A stretch of 64,000 bases of DNA from Microbulbifer elongatus. GTDB lineage: Bacteria > Pseudomonadota > Gammaproteobacteria > Pseudomonadales > Cellvibrionaceae. Shown piece after piece: positions 16,218 to 25,971 of this stretch. Positions within the stretch are counted from its first letter, which is position 1. Every line of letters starts with the position of its first letter. The notes beneath the pieces are model-generated. The model had not been told where the DNA came from and ran no database searches. It saw nothing but the letters and a program-made list of their open reading frames with translations. The translations under genes were made by a program, and so were the position numbers. The stretch spans positions 2,713,501 through 2,777,500 of the forward strand of contig NZ_CP088953.1 of the NCBI RefSeq assembly GCF_021165935.1, read 5' to 3'.

Positions 16218-18953
16218 ATGGTTAAAAACGAAAAATTTTATCGAGCGCCGCTGGTACTGGCTATTACCGCGGCCTCCACATTTGCATCTGGTGCCTTTGC
16301 GCAAGATGCGCAGTTGACAGCGGAATCAGAAGAGTCCAAACCTCAAATTGCGGCGCCGCAGATTGAAGAGGTAATGGTGCAGGGGCGACTTCAGGATTCC
16401 GCACACTCACTGATTAATGAGCGCCTCGACGAAGAAGTGGTAACCGATATTCTCGGCGCCGAGATGATTGGCCGGGTGGGCGATTCCACCGTAGCAGCTG
16501 CACTGCGTCGTGTGTCCGGCTTGTCTCTGGTAAATGACAAGTTTGTCTACGTTCGTGGCTTGGGTGAGCGTTACTCCAGCACAACTCTGAATGGTGCTGT
16601 AGTGCCGTCACCGGATCTCACCCGTAACGTGATTCCGCTGGATATTTTCCCGACCTCGGTTGTTGAATCGTTGGCGGTTCAAAAAAGCTACTCAGCCGAC
16701 CAGTCTGCAAACTTTGGTGGTGGTAATGTTGATATCCGCACCAAGGGAATTCCGGATGATTTCACTGTTGCCCTGGAAGTGGGCACCGGCTTCAATTCTG
16801 AAACCGACGGCGACGTATTGAGCTACGCCGGCGGTGGTGATGACTCGTTCGGTACCGATGACGGCACTCGTGCTATGTCGAGCGAGCTGCAATCTGCCCT
16901 GGATCGTTTCCAGGGACGTCTGGATGTTAACTCCATCCGTAATACCCTGATTTCTGAAGGTAGCGCGGCGCCAGAAGATGCGCGTGCTGCTGCAATCGCT
17001 TTGAATCGCAACTTGGCCCTTGAGCTGAATCGCGATATCGCGATCGAAGAAGATTCCAGCAACCCGGATTCTGATTTCAAGGCCAGTATTGGTAATCGTT
17101 TTTATCTGAACGATAACTGGGACGCTGGTTTCCTGGTGGGTGGCTCCTACAAAAGCAAATGGCGTTCGGAAGAAAGTACGCAGCGTGTGTATGGTGACCC
17201 CGAAGAGCAATATGGCGTAACGACTGAGTCCGTATACGCCGTGGATATTACCGGCAACGTGAATCTCGGTATCAGTTTTGCCGATGAGCACAATGTAGCG
17301 TTGACCAGTCTGTTCTTACGCAATACCGATGACACCACTGGGATCAAGGACTTCTTCAACGAAAACACCATCAAGTCCGATGGTTCTGGCTTTCGCGACT
17401 ACTCAATTCGGTTTGAGGAGCGAGAACTGCTAGTAAATCAATTGAAAGGTACTCACTCCGTTGGTGCTGAGACCAAAGCCATGTTTGGTGGCCTGCTGAA
17501 CTGGGTCCCCGAAGACCTGGTTGTCGATTGGCACTACTCCGACTCTGTTGCAACTACTGACATCCCCAATGAAGTGGTTGTTCAGGCGGATACCAAAACA
17601 GATCCGGCGACCGGCGAGGTGCAGAGCTCAACCATACGTTTGAACAACGGCAGTGCAAGCTATCGTTTCACCGAGTTGGAGGACGATGTGTTGAGTTACG
17701 GCTGGTCTGCGACGTTGCCGATCGAGTTCAGCACTTCGACCCTTGAGCTGAGCGGTGGTTTCTCTCATAACGAGAAAGGCCGGACTTACAAAGAGACGCG
17801 CTTCGGTCTCGGTATTTCAAGTGTGGTCGATGACACAATTCTTGGTGGCTCTCTGGATGATGTGTTTAGTGATGAAAACATCACTAATCCGGAGAACGAC
17901 TACGGCCTGGTTCGTGCCGGTATCGACAACAAGAGCTACATCGCAGCCACAATGACCGATGCGGTATTCGGTAAGGTCGACTGGACCTTGAATGAAACCT
18001 GGCGTGCCTCTCTCGGTGCCCGCTGGGAAGATTACAATCAGGTCGCATTGGATTGGAATCCCTATGGATATTCGGTAGACGAGCCTCAGTTGCCAACCGA
18101 TCCAGATACACTGCAAGATTCCGTGTTTTCAGAAGATAAGGTATACCCATCTCTCGCTCTGACATATATGAGTGATTTCTGGGCGGAAACCTTCCAGCTG
18201 CGTTTTGGTGCATCCAAGACTTCTGTGCGCCCGGATCTGCGTGAGATCACTGATGCGGTATATCTTGATCCCATTACCGATGAGCGCGTAACCGGTAATT
18301 CCAGTGTTCGTCCGTCTGAAATGACCAACTTTGACATCCGTGCAGAGTGGTTCTTCAGCGAAGGTGACAACCTGACCGTATCTCTGTTCTACAAAGATAT
18401 CCTGGATCCGATTGAGTACTTCGAGAAGGCTACCAGTGATACGGATACCGGCCGTGAAATTATCAACGCGGAATCCGGTGAGATCGCCGGTGTGGAATTT
18501 GAAGGCCTGAAGTCCATGGGTTTCCTTGGTGAAACTATGGATAGCTTCTTCCTGCAGGGTAACCTCACACTGCAAGAGTCCGAGCTGGTTGCCGGCAGCG
18601 AAGCTGATTCTCCGACGAACCACGTCCGTACTATGGCTGGTGCATCGGAATATGTACTCAATATGCTGGTTGGATTTGATTCACCAGATGGCGCTCACTC
18701 TGCAACGCTCGGTTACAACGTATTCGGTGATCGCTTGTACCTGGCGGGTCGTCTGGGGGCGCCTGACTCTTTCGAGCAGCCGTTCCACTCTCTGGATATG
18801 ACATATTCCTGGTATCCAACCGCTGAGATCACCATTAAGGCTAAGATGCAGAATCTGCTGAATGAGTCTATCGAAATTGAGCGCGATGGCGTGATCGTAT
18901 TCGAACAGAAGCCCGGCCAGTCGTTCGCTCTGAGTGCGCAATACCAGTTCTGA
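16218..18953 (+). CDS. TonB-dependent outer membrane receptor
   Basis: 911 aa with a signal peptide (ASGAFAQDA, near residue 30). The region around residues 50-60 (IEEVMVQGR) resembles a TonB box. The plug follows (VAAALRRVSGLSLVNDKFVYVRGLGERYS..NGAVVPSPD) and then a 22-strand-type barrel that ends in an aromatic residue (QYQF). The receptor would import an unidentified ligand using energy from TonB-ExbBD. It follows the beta-helix lipoprotein gene at 120 bp, and the pair is closed by a good terminator. No siderophore or vitamin signature was recognised. Confidence 0.92.
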   Translation: MVKNEKFYRAPLVLAITAASTFASGAFAQDAQLTAESEESKPQIAAPQIEEVMVQGRLQDSAHSLINERLDEEVVTDILGAEMIGRVGDSTVAAALRRVSGLSLVNDKFVYVRGLGERYSSTTLNGAVVPSPDLTRNVIPLDIFPTSVVESLAVQKSYSADQSANFGGGNVDIRTKGIPDDFTVALEVGTGFNSETDGDVLSYAGGGDDSFGTDDGTRAMSSELQSALDRFQGRLDVNSIRNTLISEGSAAPEDARAAAIALNRNLALELNRDIAIEEDSSNPDSDFKASIGNRFYLNDNWDAGFLVGGSYKSKWRSEESTQRVYGDPEEQYGVTTESVYAVDITGNVNLGISFADEHNVALTSLFLRNTDDTTGIKDFFNENTIKSDGSGFRDYSIRFEERELLVNQLKGTHSVGAETKAMFGGLLNWVPEDLVVDWHYSDSVATTDIPNEVVVQADTKTDPATGEVQSSTIRLNNGSASYRFTELEDDVLSYGWSATLPIEFSTSTLELSGGFSHNEKGRTYKETRFGLGISSVVDDTILGGSLDDVFSDENITNPENDYGLVRAGIDNKSYIAATMTDAVFGKVDWTLNETWRASLGARWEDYNQVALDWNPYGYSVDEPQLPTDPDTLQDSVFSEDKVYPSLALTYMSDFWAETFQLRFGASKTSVRPDLREITDAVYLDPITDERVTGNSSVRPSEMTNFDIRAEWFFSEGDNLTVSLFYKDILDPIEYFEKATSDTDTGREIINAESGEIAGVEFEGLKSMGFLGETMDSFFLQGNLTLQESELVAGSEADSPTNHVRTMAGASEYVLNMLVGFDSPDGAHSATLGYNVFGDRLYLAGRLGAPDSFEQPFHSLDMTYSWYPTAEITIKAKMQNLLNESIEIERDGVIVFEQKPGQSFALSAQYQF

Positions 18954-19024
18954 TCTGAAGTATTAAAAACCACGAGCAACCTGGAAGTTGTAGCGGTAAT
19001 AAACCAACAGGGAATGCTTACTAA

Positions 19025-19056
19025 GCCGGACACTGGTGACAGTGCCCGGCTTTTTT
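19025..19056 (+). terminator. Rho-independent terminator after the TonB receptor
   Basis: Stem GCCGGACACTG/CAGTGCCCGGC (one mismatch) followed by six T residues. Confidence 0.8.
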
Positions 19057-19078
19057 GTTGGTGTGTCAGAGTGTGTCT

Positions 19079-19158
19079 GGTAGATGCGCCTGCGGCTTAT
19101 CTACCCTACGGGTAGACGGGCTTTTCAGTAGGGTGGATAAGCCGCAGGCGCATTCACC
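19079..19158. repeat. Long extragenic palindrome (REP-like)
   Basis: Arms 19084-19109 and 19128-19153 are complementary over 26 bp with one mismatch, loop 18 nt, and pairing extends a little outward. The sequence contains GTAGGGTGGATAAGCC, a form of the GTAGGGTGGAT...ATCCACC palindromes seen between genes in many gammaproteobacteria. It lies between convergent genes. No RAYT transposase gene is in this window. Confidence 0.6.
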
Positions 19159-19175
19159 AAAACCGGGTGTTTCCA

Positions 19176-19204
19176 ATATAAAAACGGGGCGCCATTGGCG
19201 CCCC
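19176..19204 (-). terminator. Terminator of etfQO
   Basis: On the minus strand, GGGGCGCC-AAT-GGCGCCCC (19204-19186) is followed by GTTTTTATATT, an 8-bp perfect stem with a T-run just after the etfQO stop. Confidence 0.8.
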
Positions 19205-19226
19205 CATAGGTAAAGTGCACAGCTGA

Positions 19227-20864
19227 TTACATATTCGGATAGTTGGGGCCACCGCCACCTTCCGGTGCGATCCATACAATGTTCTGGGTTGGATCCTTGA
19301 TATCACAGGTTTTGCAGTGCACGCAGTTCTGTGCATTGATCTGGAAGCGCTTGCTGTCACCTTCTTCAATAACTTCGTACACACCGGCAGGGCAGTAGCG
19401 CTGTGCCGGCTCATCGTAGATGGGCAGGTTGTGATTCAGCGGGATGTCATTGTCCTTCAGCGTCAGGTGACAGGGCTGGTCTTCTTCGTGGTTGGTGTTA
19501 GAGATAAATACGGAAGACAGCTTGTCAAAGCTCAGTACGCCGTCCGGCTTTGGATAGTCGATTTTCTTGCAGTCCGCGGCCGGTTTCAGCTGCGCGTGGT
19601 CGGCCTTGCTGTCACTCAGGGTCCAGGGCAGTTTGCCCTTGAACAGGTTGATGTCGATAAAGGCGTAGGCAGAGCCGAGAATATTGCCCCATTTATGTTG
19701 CGCAGGGCCGAAGTTGCGCTGCATGTGCAGTTCCTTCCAGGCCCAGCTGTTTTTGTAGCGTTCGCTGTAATCGCTCAGCTCGTCGCTGCCGCGTTCCGCA
19801 GCCAGTGCTTCCGCCACAGATTCCGCTGCCAGCATGCCGGACTTCATGGCGGTGTGGTTGCCCTTGATCTTGGCAAAGTTCAGGGTGCCGGCGTCGTCGC
19901 CGATCAGCAGGCCGCCGGGGAAGGCCATTTTCGGCTGGGACTGCAAGCCACCTTTCACGATTGCCCGTGCGCCGTAGGCGACACGTTGGCCGCCCTCCAG
20001 GTACTGCTTGATCACGGGGTGGTGCTTGTAGCGCTGGAATTCGTCGAACGGGCTGACGTGGGGGTTGCTGTAGGAGAGGTCGGTAATCAGACCCACAACC
20101 ACCTGGCCATCTTCCAGGTGATACAGGAAGCCGCCACCGGCAGAGTCGGATTCGTCCAGGGGCCAGCCGGCAGTGTGTACGACCAGGCCCTGCTGGTGCT
20201 TGTCGCTGTCGACTTTCCAGATTTCCTTGATGCCGATGCCGTAGTGTTGCGGGTCGCGGTCGGCATCGAGGGAGAATTTGGCGATCAACTGCTTGCCCAG
20301 GTGTCCGCGGCAGCCTTCGGCGAACAGTGTGTATTTGGCGTGGAGTTCCATACCCGGCATATAGGAATCCTTCTCCTCGCCGTTCATGCCCACGCCCATA
20401 TCGCCGGTGGCGATACCTTTTACCGAGCCATCTTCGTTGTATAGCACTTCGGCGGCGGCAAAGCCGGGGAAGATTTCGACCCCAAGGGCTTCCGCCTGCT
20501 CGGCGAGCCAGCGGCACAGGTTGCCGAGGCTGATAATGTAGTTCCCTTCGTTATGCATGGTGCTCGGCACCAGCATGCCGGGCACCTTGAGGGCGCTTTC
20601 CGGACCGCGCAGTACATAGATGTCGTCACCGTTGACGGCGGTTTCCAGCGGCGCACCGCGCTCTTTCCAGTCCGGGAAGAGCTCGTTGAGGGCGGTGGGT
20701 TCGAATACAGCGCCGGAGAGAATGTGCGCACCGACTTCAGAGCCTTTTTCTACAACACACACGGCGATGTCTTCGTTGATCTGGCGCAGCTTGATCGCGG
20801 CGGCAAGTCCGGCAGGGCCCGCGCCGACGATGACTACGTCGTATTCCATTGACTCGCGTTCCAC
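19227..20864 (-). CDS. etfD: Electron transfer flavoprotein-ubiquinone oxidoreductase
   Basis: 545 aa. Membrane-associated iron-sulfur flavoprotein that passes electrons from reduced ETF to ubiquinone. The N-terminal dinucleotide-binding motif is VVIVGAGPAGLAAAIKL; the C-terminal 4Fe-4S ligands are in RYCPAGVYE and NCVHCKTCDIKDP. A GTG start at 20864 has AGGAGAG 6 bp upstream and gives MERESMEYD, the form common in pseudomonads; the ATG at 20849 is the alternative. It is divergent from etfBA, its electron donor. Confidence 0.95.
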   Translation of the reverse strand: MERESMEYDVVIVGAGPAGLAAAIKLRQINEDIAVCVVEKGSEVGAHILSGAVFEPTALNELFPDWKERGAPLETAVNGDDIYVLRGPESALKVPGMLVPSTMHNEGNYIISLGNLCRWLAEQAEALGVEIFPGFAAAEVLYNEDGSVKGIATGDMGVGMNGEEKDSYMPGMELHAKYTLFAEGCRGHLGKQLIAKFSLDADRDPQHYGIGIKEIWKVDSDKHQQGLVVHTAGWPLDESDSAGGGFLYHLEDGQVVVGLITDLSYSNPHVSPFDEFQRYKHHPVIKQYLEGGQRVAYGARAIVKGGLQSQPKMAFPGGLLIGDDAGTLNFAKIKGNHTAMKSGMLAAESVAEALAAERGSDELSDYSERYKNSWAWKELHMQRNFGPAQHKWGNILGSAYAFIDINLFKGKLPWTLSDSKADHAQLKPAADCKKIDYPKPDGVLSFDKLSSVFISNTNHEEDQPCHLTLKDNDIPLNHNLPIYDEPAQRYCPAGVYEVIEEGDSKRFQINAQNCVHCKTCDIKDPTQNIVWIAPEGGGGPNYPNM

Positions 20865-21307
20865 AGGTCTCTCCTCAAACAGGTTTAATTATTCACCCGC
20901 CGAATTATGGCAGGCAATTTATAGGTAGGCGGATTATATCGGGCATCGTGCAACCCCACCAATTGCGTAAATTTTCATTTCTGCTGGCAAATACTGGCGT
21001 ATTTGACGGTTGTTGGGCCGGTACAATCGGGCCTGTTTATGGCTCGAAATTGATCTTGTGAATGGCTGCTAGGCTTACTATTCAACTATTGATTTTGGTC
21101 TGTGAAAGGGCCAACATACACGCCGCTCAAACGCTTGTTTGAACTGGAGGCTGGCTCGCAGGTGCCTTAAAACACTCGATCCGGGTGGTTTGGCAGGGCC
21201 GCTGAAACACTCAGCCGGGAGGCTGCGCGAGTTACCCATGCCGCAGTTCAGCGCCGTTACCGGCAGCAGACTGCGGCCTTTATGTAGACTACTGAGACGG
21301 GATTTTC
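20865..21307. promoter_or_regulatory. Divergent promoter region between etfQO and etfBA
   Basis: 443 bp with no gene. It should contain the promoters of both transcripts. A CAAAC-N4-GTTTG palindrome lies at 21128-21141. The part from 21150 to 21290 is GC-rich with several short hairpins but no T-run. Confidence 0.55.
21127..21142. promoter_or_regulatory. Candidate PsrA-type operator
   Basis: TCAAAC-GCTT-GTTTGA, a 6+6 bp inverted repeat 166 bp before etfB. It fits the C/GAAAC-N2-4-GTTTG/C consensus reported for PsrA, the TetR-family fatty-acid sensor of Pseudomonas. Control of etf genes by a fatty-acid regulator would make physiological sense. No psrA gene is in this window. Confidence 0.5.
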
Positions 21308-22057
21308 ATGAAAGTTCTTGTAGCCGTGAAGCGCGTTGTCGATTACAACGTGAAAGTTCGCCCCAAGGCGGACGGTTCTGATGTGGACACTGCCAACGTC
21401 AAGATGTCCATCAACCCATTCTGTGAGATCGCGGTCGAAGAAGCGGTTCGCCTGAAAGAGAAGGGTGTGGTCAGCGAGATCGTCGCTGTGTCCATGGGCC
21501 CGAAACAGTGTCAGGAACAGATTCGTACCGCGCTGGCGCTGGGCGCCGACCGCGGCATTCAGGTTGAGACCGATGCGGAGCTTCAGCCGCTGGCAGTGGC
21601 CAAGTGCCTGAAAGCCATCGTCGAGAAAGAAGAGCCGCAACTGGTTATTCTGGGCAAGCAGTCCATCGATGGCGACAACAACCAGACTGGCCAGATGCTG
21701 GCGGCGCTGACTGGCATGGGGCAGGGCACCTTTGCTTCTGAGGTCAATGTCGAAGACGGTTCCGTCAAGGTCACCCGTGAAATTGACGGCGGCCTGCAGA
21801 CCGTGGAACTGACCCTGCCGGCGGTGGTTACCACTGACCTGCGTCTGAACGAGCCCCGTTACGCCTCCCTCCCCAACATCATGAAGGCCAAGAAAAAGCC
21901 CCTGGATGTAACCAACCCGGAAGAGCTGGGTGTCGATATCGCCCCGCGCACCAAAACCCTGAAGGTCGAGCCGCCGGCCGAGCGCCAGGCCGGCATCAAG
22001 GTTGCCGATGTGGCGGAACTGGTGGAAAAACTGAAGAGCGAGGCGAAGGTAATCTGA
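21308..22057 (+). CDS. etfB: Electron transfer flavoprotein beta subunit
   Basis: 249 aa, the usual length. With EtfA it forms the soluble FAD/AMP heterodimer that accepts electrons from acyl-CoA and other dehydrogenases. Typical segments: [18 protein letters not shown] at the start, [38 protein letters not shown] (the AMP-binding and recognition loop region) and [16 protein letters not shown]. It overlaps etfA by one base (TGATG), so the two are translationally coupled. Confidence 0.97.
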   Translation: MKVLVAVKRVVDYNVKVRPKADGSDVDTANVKMSINPFCEIAVEEAVRLKEKGVVSEIVAVSMGPKQCQEQIRTALALGADRGIQVETDAELQPLAVAKCLKAIVEKEEPQLVILGKQSIDGDNNQTGQMLAALTGMGQGTFASEVNVEDGSVKVTREIDGGLQTVELTLPAVVTTDLRLNEPRYASLPNIMKAKKKPLDVTNPEELGVDIAPRTKTLKVEPPAERQAGIKVADVAELVEKLKSEAKVI

Positions 22058-22986
22058 TGAGCATCCTTGTAATTGCAGAACACGATAATGCGGAACTGAA
22101 AGGCGCCACGCTGAACACCATCGCTGCGGCCAAGGCCATTGGCGGCGACATTGATGTGCTGGTTGCCGGCAGTAACTGTGGCGCCGTGGGCGAAGCGGCG
22201 TCCAAAGTGGACGGCGTGAGCAAGGTCCTGGTGGCGGACAACGCCGCCTATGAGCACCAGTTGGCAGAGAATGTGGCCAAGCTGGTTGCTGACCTGGGTA
22301 AGAACTATAGCCATGTACTGGCTCCGGCCACGACGACCGGTAAGAACATGCTGCCGCGTGCTGCTGCGCTGCTGGACGTTCAGCCAATCTCCGACATCAT
22401 CGCCGTTGAGGGTCCGGATACCTTCAAGCGTCCGATTTACGCCGGCAATGTGATTGCTACCGTGCAGAGCTCCGATGCCATCAAGGTGGCTTCTGTGCGT
22501 ACCACCGCGTTTGACCCGGTTGCGGCGGAAGGCGGCAGTGCATCGGTCGAGTCCGTGGATATTGTCGACGACGCGGCGGTTTCCAAGTTTGTCGGTGAAG
22601 AGCTGGCGGAGTCCGATCGTCCCGAGCTGACCGCAGCGCGGGTGGTGATCTCCGGTGGTCGCGGTATGCAGAATGGCGAAAACTTCGAGATGCTGTACAA
22701 GGTCGCCGACAAGTTGGGTGCGGCGGTGGGTGCATCCCGCGCAGCCGTTGACGCGGGCTTCGTACCGAACGACATGCAGGTCGGTCAGACCGGTAAGATC
22801 GTGGCGCCGGACCTGTACATTGCCGTTGGTATCTCCGGTGCCATCCAGCACCTGGCGGGTATGAAAGACTCCAAAGTGATCGTGGCTATTAATAAGGATG
22901 AAGAGGCGCCGATCTTCTCCGTGGCAGATTACGGCCTGGTGGCCGATCTGTTTGATGCGGTGCCGGAGCTGGAAACCAAACTGTAA
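22057..22986 (+). CDS. etfA: Electron transfer flavoprotein alpha subunit
   Basis: 309 aa. The FAD-binding C-terminal domain is clear: [59 protein letters not shown] and [12 protein letters not shown]. The N-terminal domain pairs with EtfB. It starts one base inside the etfB stop. A strong terminator follows. Confidence 0.97.
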   Translation: MSILVIAEHDNAELKGATLNTIAAAKAIGGDIDVLVAGSNCGAVGEAASKVDGVSKVLVADNAAYEHQLAENVAKLVADLGKNYSHVLAPATTTGKNMLPRAAALLDVQPISDIIAVEGPDTFKRPIYAGNVIATVQSSDAIKVASVRTTAFDPVAAEGGSASVESVDIVDDAAVSKFVGEELAESDRPELTAARVVISGGRGMQNGENFEMLYKVADKLGAAVGASRAAVDAGFVPNDMQVGQTGKIVAPDLYIAVGISGAIQHLAGMKDSKVIVAINKDEEAPIFSVADYGLVADLFDAVPELETKL

Positions 22987-23017
22987 CAATCAGTTCATAT
23001 ACTTCACTCCAAAAAGA

Positions 23018-23049
23018 AAGGGCGGCCATTGGCCGCCCTTCTCGTTTTT
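23018..23049 (+). terminator. Rho-independent terminator after etfA
   Basis: Perfect 10-bp stem AAGGGCGGCC/GGCCGCCCTT (23018-23027, 23031-23040), 3-nt loop, then CTCGTTTTT. Confidence 0.85.
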
Positions 23050-23213
23050 ATGTGAATGTTGGGACACTGTGCCGGATTTGGCGGCCAGTAATGCTTTACT
23101 TGCTGCCTGGTTATTCTTTAGCCTATGCAGCCGAGATCATTGCCTTTCTGGGGGTATGCCCCGAGAATAGGCGCCCAATAATTAGAATTACGTTGTTTGT
23201 GACGGGTTTCATC

Positions 23214-23894
23214 ATGTCATTGGTCAAGCGCACACTGTCGTCCGCACTGCAGAACCCAGGGGCTCCCGGAAGCAGTGCCAAGAAGAGCCTGCTCGCTACC
23301 GCCGGAGTGGTTGGCGGCTGGTTCGCCGTGAATCTCATGGCATACGGTCATCTCGCGGTGCCAGCTGATGGCGCGGAGAGCTTGCTGGCGGAACGCAGTA
23401 GCCGCTCCGTGGCGCACAATTCCGCCACAACGCTTCCCCCGACGGCATTTTTCGGTGTCGCAGCGGTCAAAAAGGCGGAAGAGCCTGAGATCGATCTGGC
23501 CAATATCCCGATCACCCAGTTAAACCTGGTGTTGTCCGGTGTGCTCAGCAGCAGTGTGAATGAGCACGCCAGTGCCCTGATTGCCGAGAGGGGCAAACCC
23601 GCTGAACGTGTTTTTGTAGGACAGACTTTGCCGGGGGGCGCCGAGGTCTACTCCGTTGAAGTCGACCATATTATCCTTCGCCGTAACGGGCAGATGGAAA
23701 AACTGACCTACCCAGACGCAGAGGGGCGTCCAACTGTTCCCAAGCAATACGCCAATTACGCCCGTCAGGCGGCCAAAGTGATCAGTGCCAAGTCCAGCGG
23801 GAGTCAGGCGGATAAACAGCAGTCCATTCGCGAGCGCCTTGAGCAATTGCGAAAGATGGCTCGTGAGCGTCAGGGGGCGCAATCGAACCGCTGA
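23214..23894 (+). CDS. gspC: Type II secretion protein GspC, short form without a PDZ domain
   Basis: 226 aa from the ATG at 23214; the frame is open another 54 codons upstream, but that part is not GspC-like. One transmembrane helix (about residues 23-45) follows a short cytoplasmic end. The periplasmic homology region is present (LNLVLSGVLSSSVNEHASALI..VGQTLPGGAEVYSVEVDHIILRR), which in other systems contacts the secretin. The C-terminal 50 residues are charged and helical instead of the usual PDZ domain. It is first in the gsp operon, 103 bp before gspD. Confidence 0.85.
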   Translation: MSLVKRTLSSALQNPGAPGSSAKKSLLATAGVVGGWFAVNLMAYGHLAVPADGAESLLAERSSRSVAHNSATTLPPTAFFGVAAVKKAEEPEIDLANIPITQLNLVLSGVLSSSVNEHASALIAERGKPAERVFVGQTLPGGAEVYSVEVDHIILRRNGQMEKLTYPDAEGRPTVPKQYANYARQAAKVISAKSSGSQADKQQSIRERLEQLRKMARERQGAQSNR

Positions 23895-23997
23895 GACTGC
23901 GCAGCGAACCGGTAAGCGAATGGGGATTTTGGGTATTCGCTTTGCTTTCAAGACCTAACCATTTAACGACCAGATAAGAATTAGAGTCAGATTCATA

Positions 23998-25971
23998 ATG
24001 ATGAGCGTGTTTCACCGACGACTGGTTGCAGTCGCCATGGGTTTTTTGTTGTCTTTTTCGGTGCTGGCTCAGTCTTCTCCGGAGAGAGTGACACTTTCTC
24101 TCGACAACGCCGATATTCGCGACCTGATTAACTGGGCTGCGGATTTCACCGGCAAGAACATCATTGTCCACCCCAACGTAAAGGGCAAAGTGACCGTGGT
24201 TGCGGGTGATCCCATGACCCACGCACAGGCCTTTGACGTATTTATGTCTGTGTTGCAGGTAAACGGCTTCAGCCTGGTAGAGCAGGGGGATGCATGGAAG
24301 GTGGTGCCCGATGCGCTCGCCAAGCAGCAGGCGATCCCGGTGATCGACGAGCAGACCCGGGCCCCCGGTGAGGCGCTGGTGGTGCGCACGGTCAAGGTGG
24401 AGAATATTTCTGCCGCCCAGCTGATTGCCATGCTGCGGCCACTGATCCCGCAGACTGGCCACCTGGCCGCCTATGCGGACACCAATACCCTGATCGTTGC
24501 CGACCGCGCGGCGAACATCGACCAGATTGTGCGCCTGATCAAGCAGCTGGACCGCGCTGGCGCCATCGATATCGAGCTGGTTGCACTGCAATTCGCCTCA
24601 GCCAAAGAGGTCAAGCAGGTTCTGAACGAGTTGTTGCAGGGGGGCGGTAAGCAGGCCGGTAACGATGTGCAACCGCTGCGTATCGCCGTAGACGAGCGCT
24701 CCAACAGCATCCTGCTGACCGGCGACCCGGTCACCCGTACTCAACTCAAGAAAGTCATTCAGCGTCTCGATCAGCCTCTGGCCGGTGAGGGCAATACTGC
24801 CGTGGTCTATGTGCAGTACGCCAGCGCCGTGGACCTGAAGCCGATTCTGGAGGGGATGAGTGGCAGCATCCAGAAGACCGAAAAGGACCAGCAGGTGGCG
24901 GATGTGGAGGTCAGCATTCAGGTGAATGAGGAGCTGAATGCGCTGATTCTTACTGCGCCCCCATCACTGCTGGAAACCATGAAAGGGGTGATTGCCAAAC
25001 TGGATGTGCGCCGCGCACAAGTTTTGATTGAAGCCATTATTGTGGAAGTCACCGAAGGTACCGGTAATCAGCTGGGAATCAAATGGCTCGCCGGGAACGA
25101 CGACGATGTTTTTGCCGGCTTCAATAACGATGTGGCGATCGGTGATCCGGACGGGGACAACACCATTGAGGTGGATGGTGTTCCCATCAACCCGGGGTCA
25201 CTGGATCCGTTGAATCTCGTCGGTGCTGGCCTGAACCTTGGATTTCTGAGTGGCACTGATGTTCGTGTGGCAATTAATGCAATCGCAGAGCAGAACAACG
25301 CGAACATTTTGTCTACACCGACCATCATGGCACTGGATAATGAAGAGGCTGAGATTCTGGTGGGCCAGAATGTACCGTTTATTACCGGTTCACAGCTGAC
25401 CACTGGTAGTAATAATGATCCTTTCCAGACCATTCAGCGCCAGGACGTGGGTACCATTCTTAAGGTGACGCCGCGAGTGAATAACAACAACTCGGTGACA
25501 CTGGATATCGAGCAAAAGGTTGAAAACGTGCTGCCGGTTACCGGTGCGGCATCGGACATCGTGACCAGCAAGCGTGAAATCCGCACCAAGGTCCTGATCG
25601 ATGATGGCGCCATCTTGGTATTGGGCGGACTGATCGAAGATAAGCTCACCGAATATAACAACAAAGTGCCGTTGCTTGGCGATATACCCGGGCTCGGGCG
25701 CCTGTTCCGTAACTCCCAGAAAGACGTGGATAAAACCAACCTGATGGTGTTTATCCGCCCGCGTATTCTCAGCAACCAGATCGCCGGTTACGAGGAAACC
25801 CGTCGCCGCTACCGGGATATGCAGGAGAAACAACTGCGCATGCGTGACGACACCAGCCGAATCTGGGACTGGAATCGCGGCGATGTGCTGCCCGACCTGC
25901 TGCCACCCGCAACAAATTATGAGCAGGAATCTCAGGAGCCTCTTCCGGTGGAGCCTGAGGGCGTCAAGTGA
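23998..25971 (+). CDS. gspD: Type II secretion outer membrane secretin GspD
   Basis: 657 aa with a signal peptide ending near AQSS. N0 domain ([25 protein letters not shown]), then N1-N3 repeats, and the secretin core with [25 protein letters not shown] and [31 protein letters not shown], the signature of the family. It forms the outer-membrane channel through which folded proteins leave. ATG codons at 23998 and 24001 are both possible. The stop overlaps gspE by one base. No pilotin gene is adjacent. Confidence 0.96.
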   Translation: MMSVFHRRLVAVAMGFLLSFSVLAQSSPERVTLSLDNADIRDLINWAADFTGKNIIVHPNVKGKVTVVAGDPMTHAQAFDVFMSVLQVNGFSLVEQGDAWKVVPDALAKQQAIPVIDEQTRAPGEALVVRTVKVENISAAQLIAMLRPLIPQTGHLAAYADTNTLIVADRAANIDQIVRLIKQLDRAGAIDIELVALQFASAKEVKQVLNELLQGGGKQAGNDVQPLRIAVDERSNSILLTGDPVTRTQLKKVIQRLDQPLAGEGNTAVVYVQYASAVDLKPILEGMSGSIQKTEKDQQVADVEVSIQVNEELNALILTAPPSLLETMKGVIAKLDVRRAQVLIEAIIVEVTEGTGNQLGIKWLAGNDDDVFAGFNNDVAIGDPDGDNTIEVDGVPINPGSLDPLNLVGAGLNLGFLSGTDVRVAINAIAEQNNANILSTPTIMALDNEEAEILVGQNVPFITGSQLTTGSNNDPFQTIQRQDVGTILKVTPRVNNNNSVTLDIEQKVENVLPVTGAASDIVTSKREIRTKVLIDDGAILVLGGLIEDKLTEYNNKVPLLGDIPGLGRLFRNSQKDVDKTNLMVFIRPRILSNQIAGYEETRRRYRDMQEKQLRMRDDTSRIWDWNRGDVLPDLLPPATNYEQESQEPLPVEPEGVK

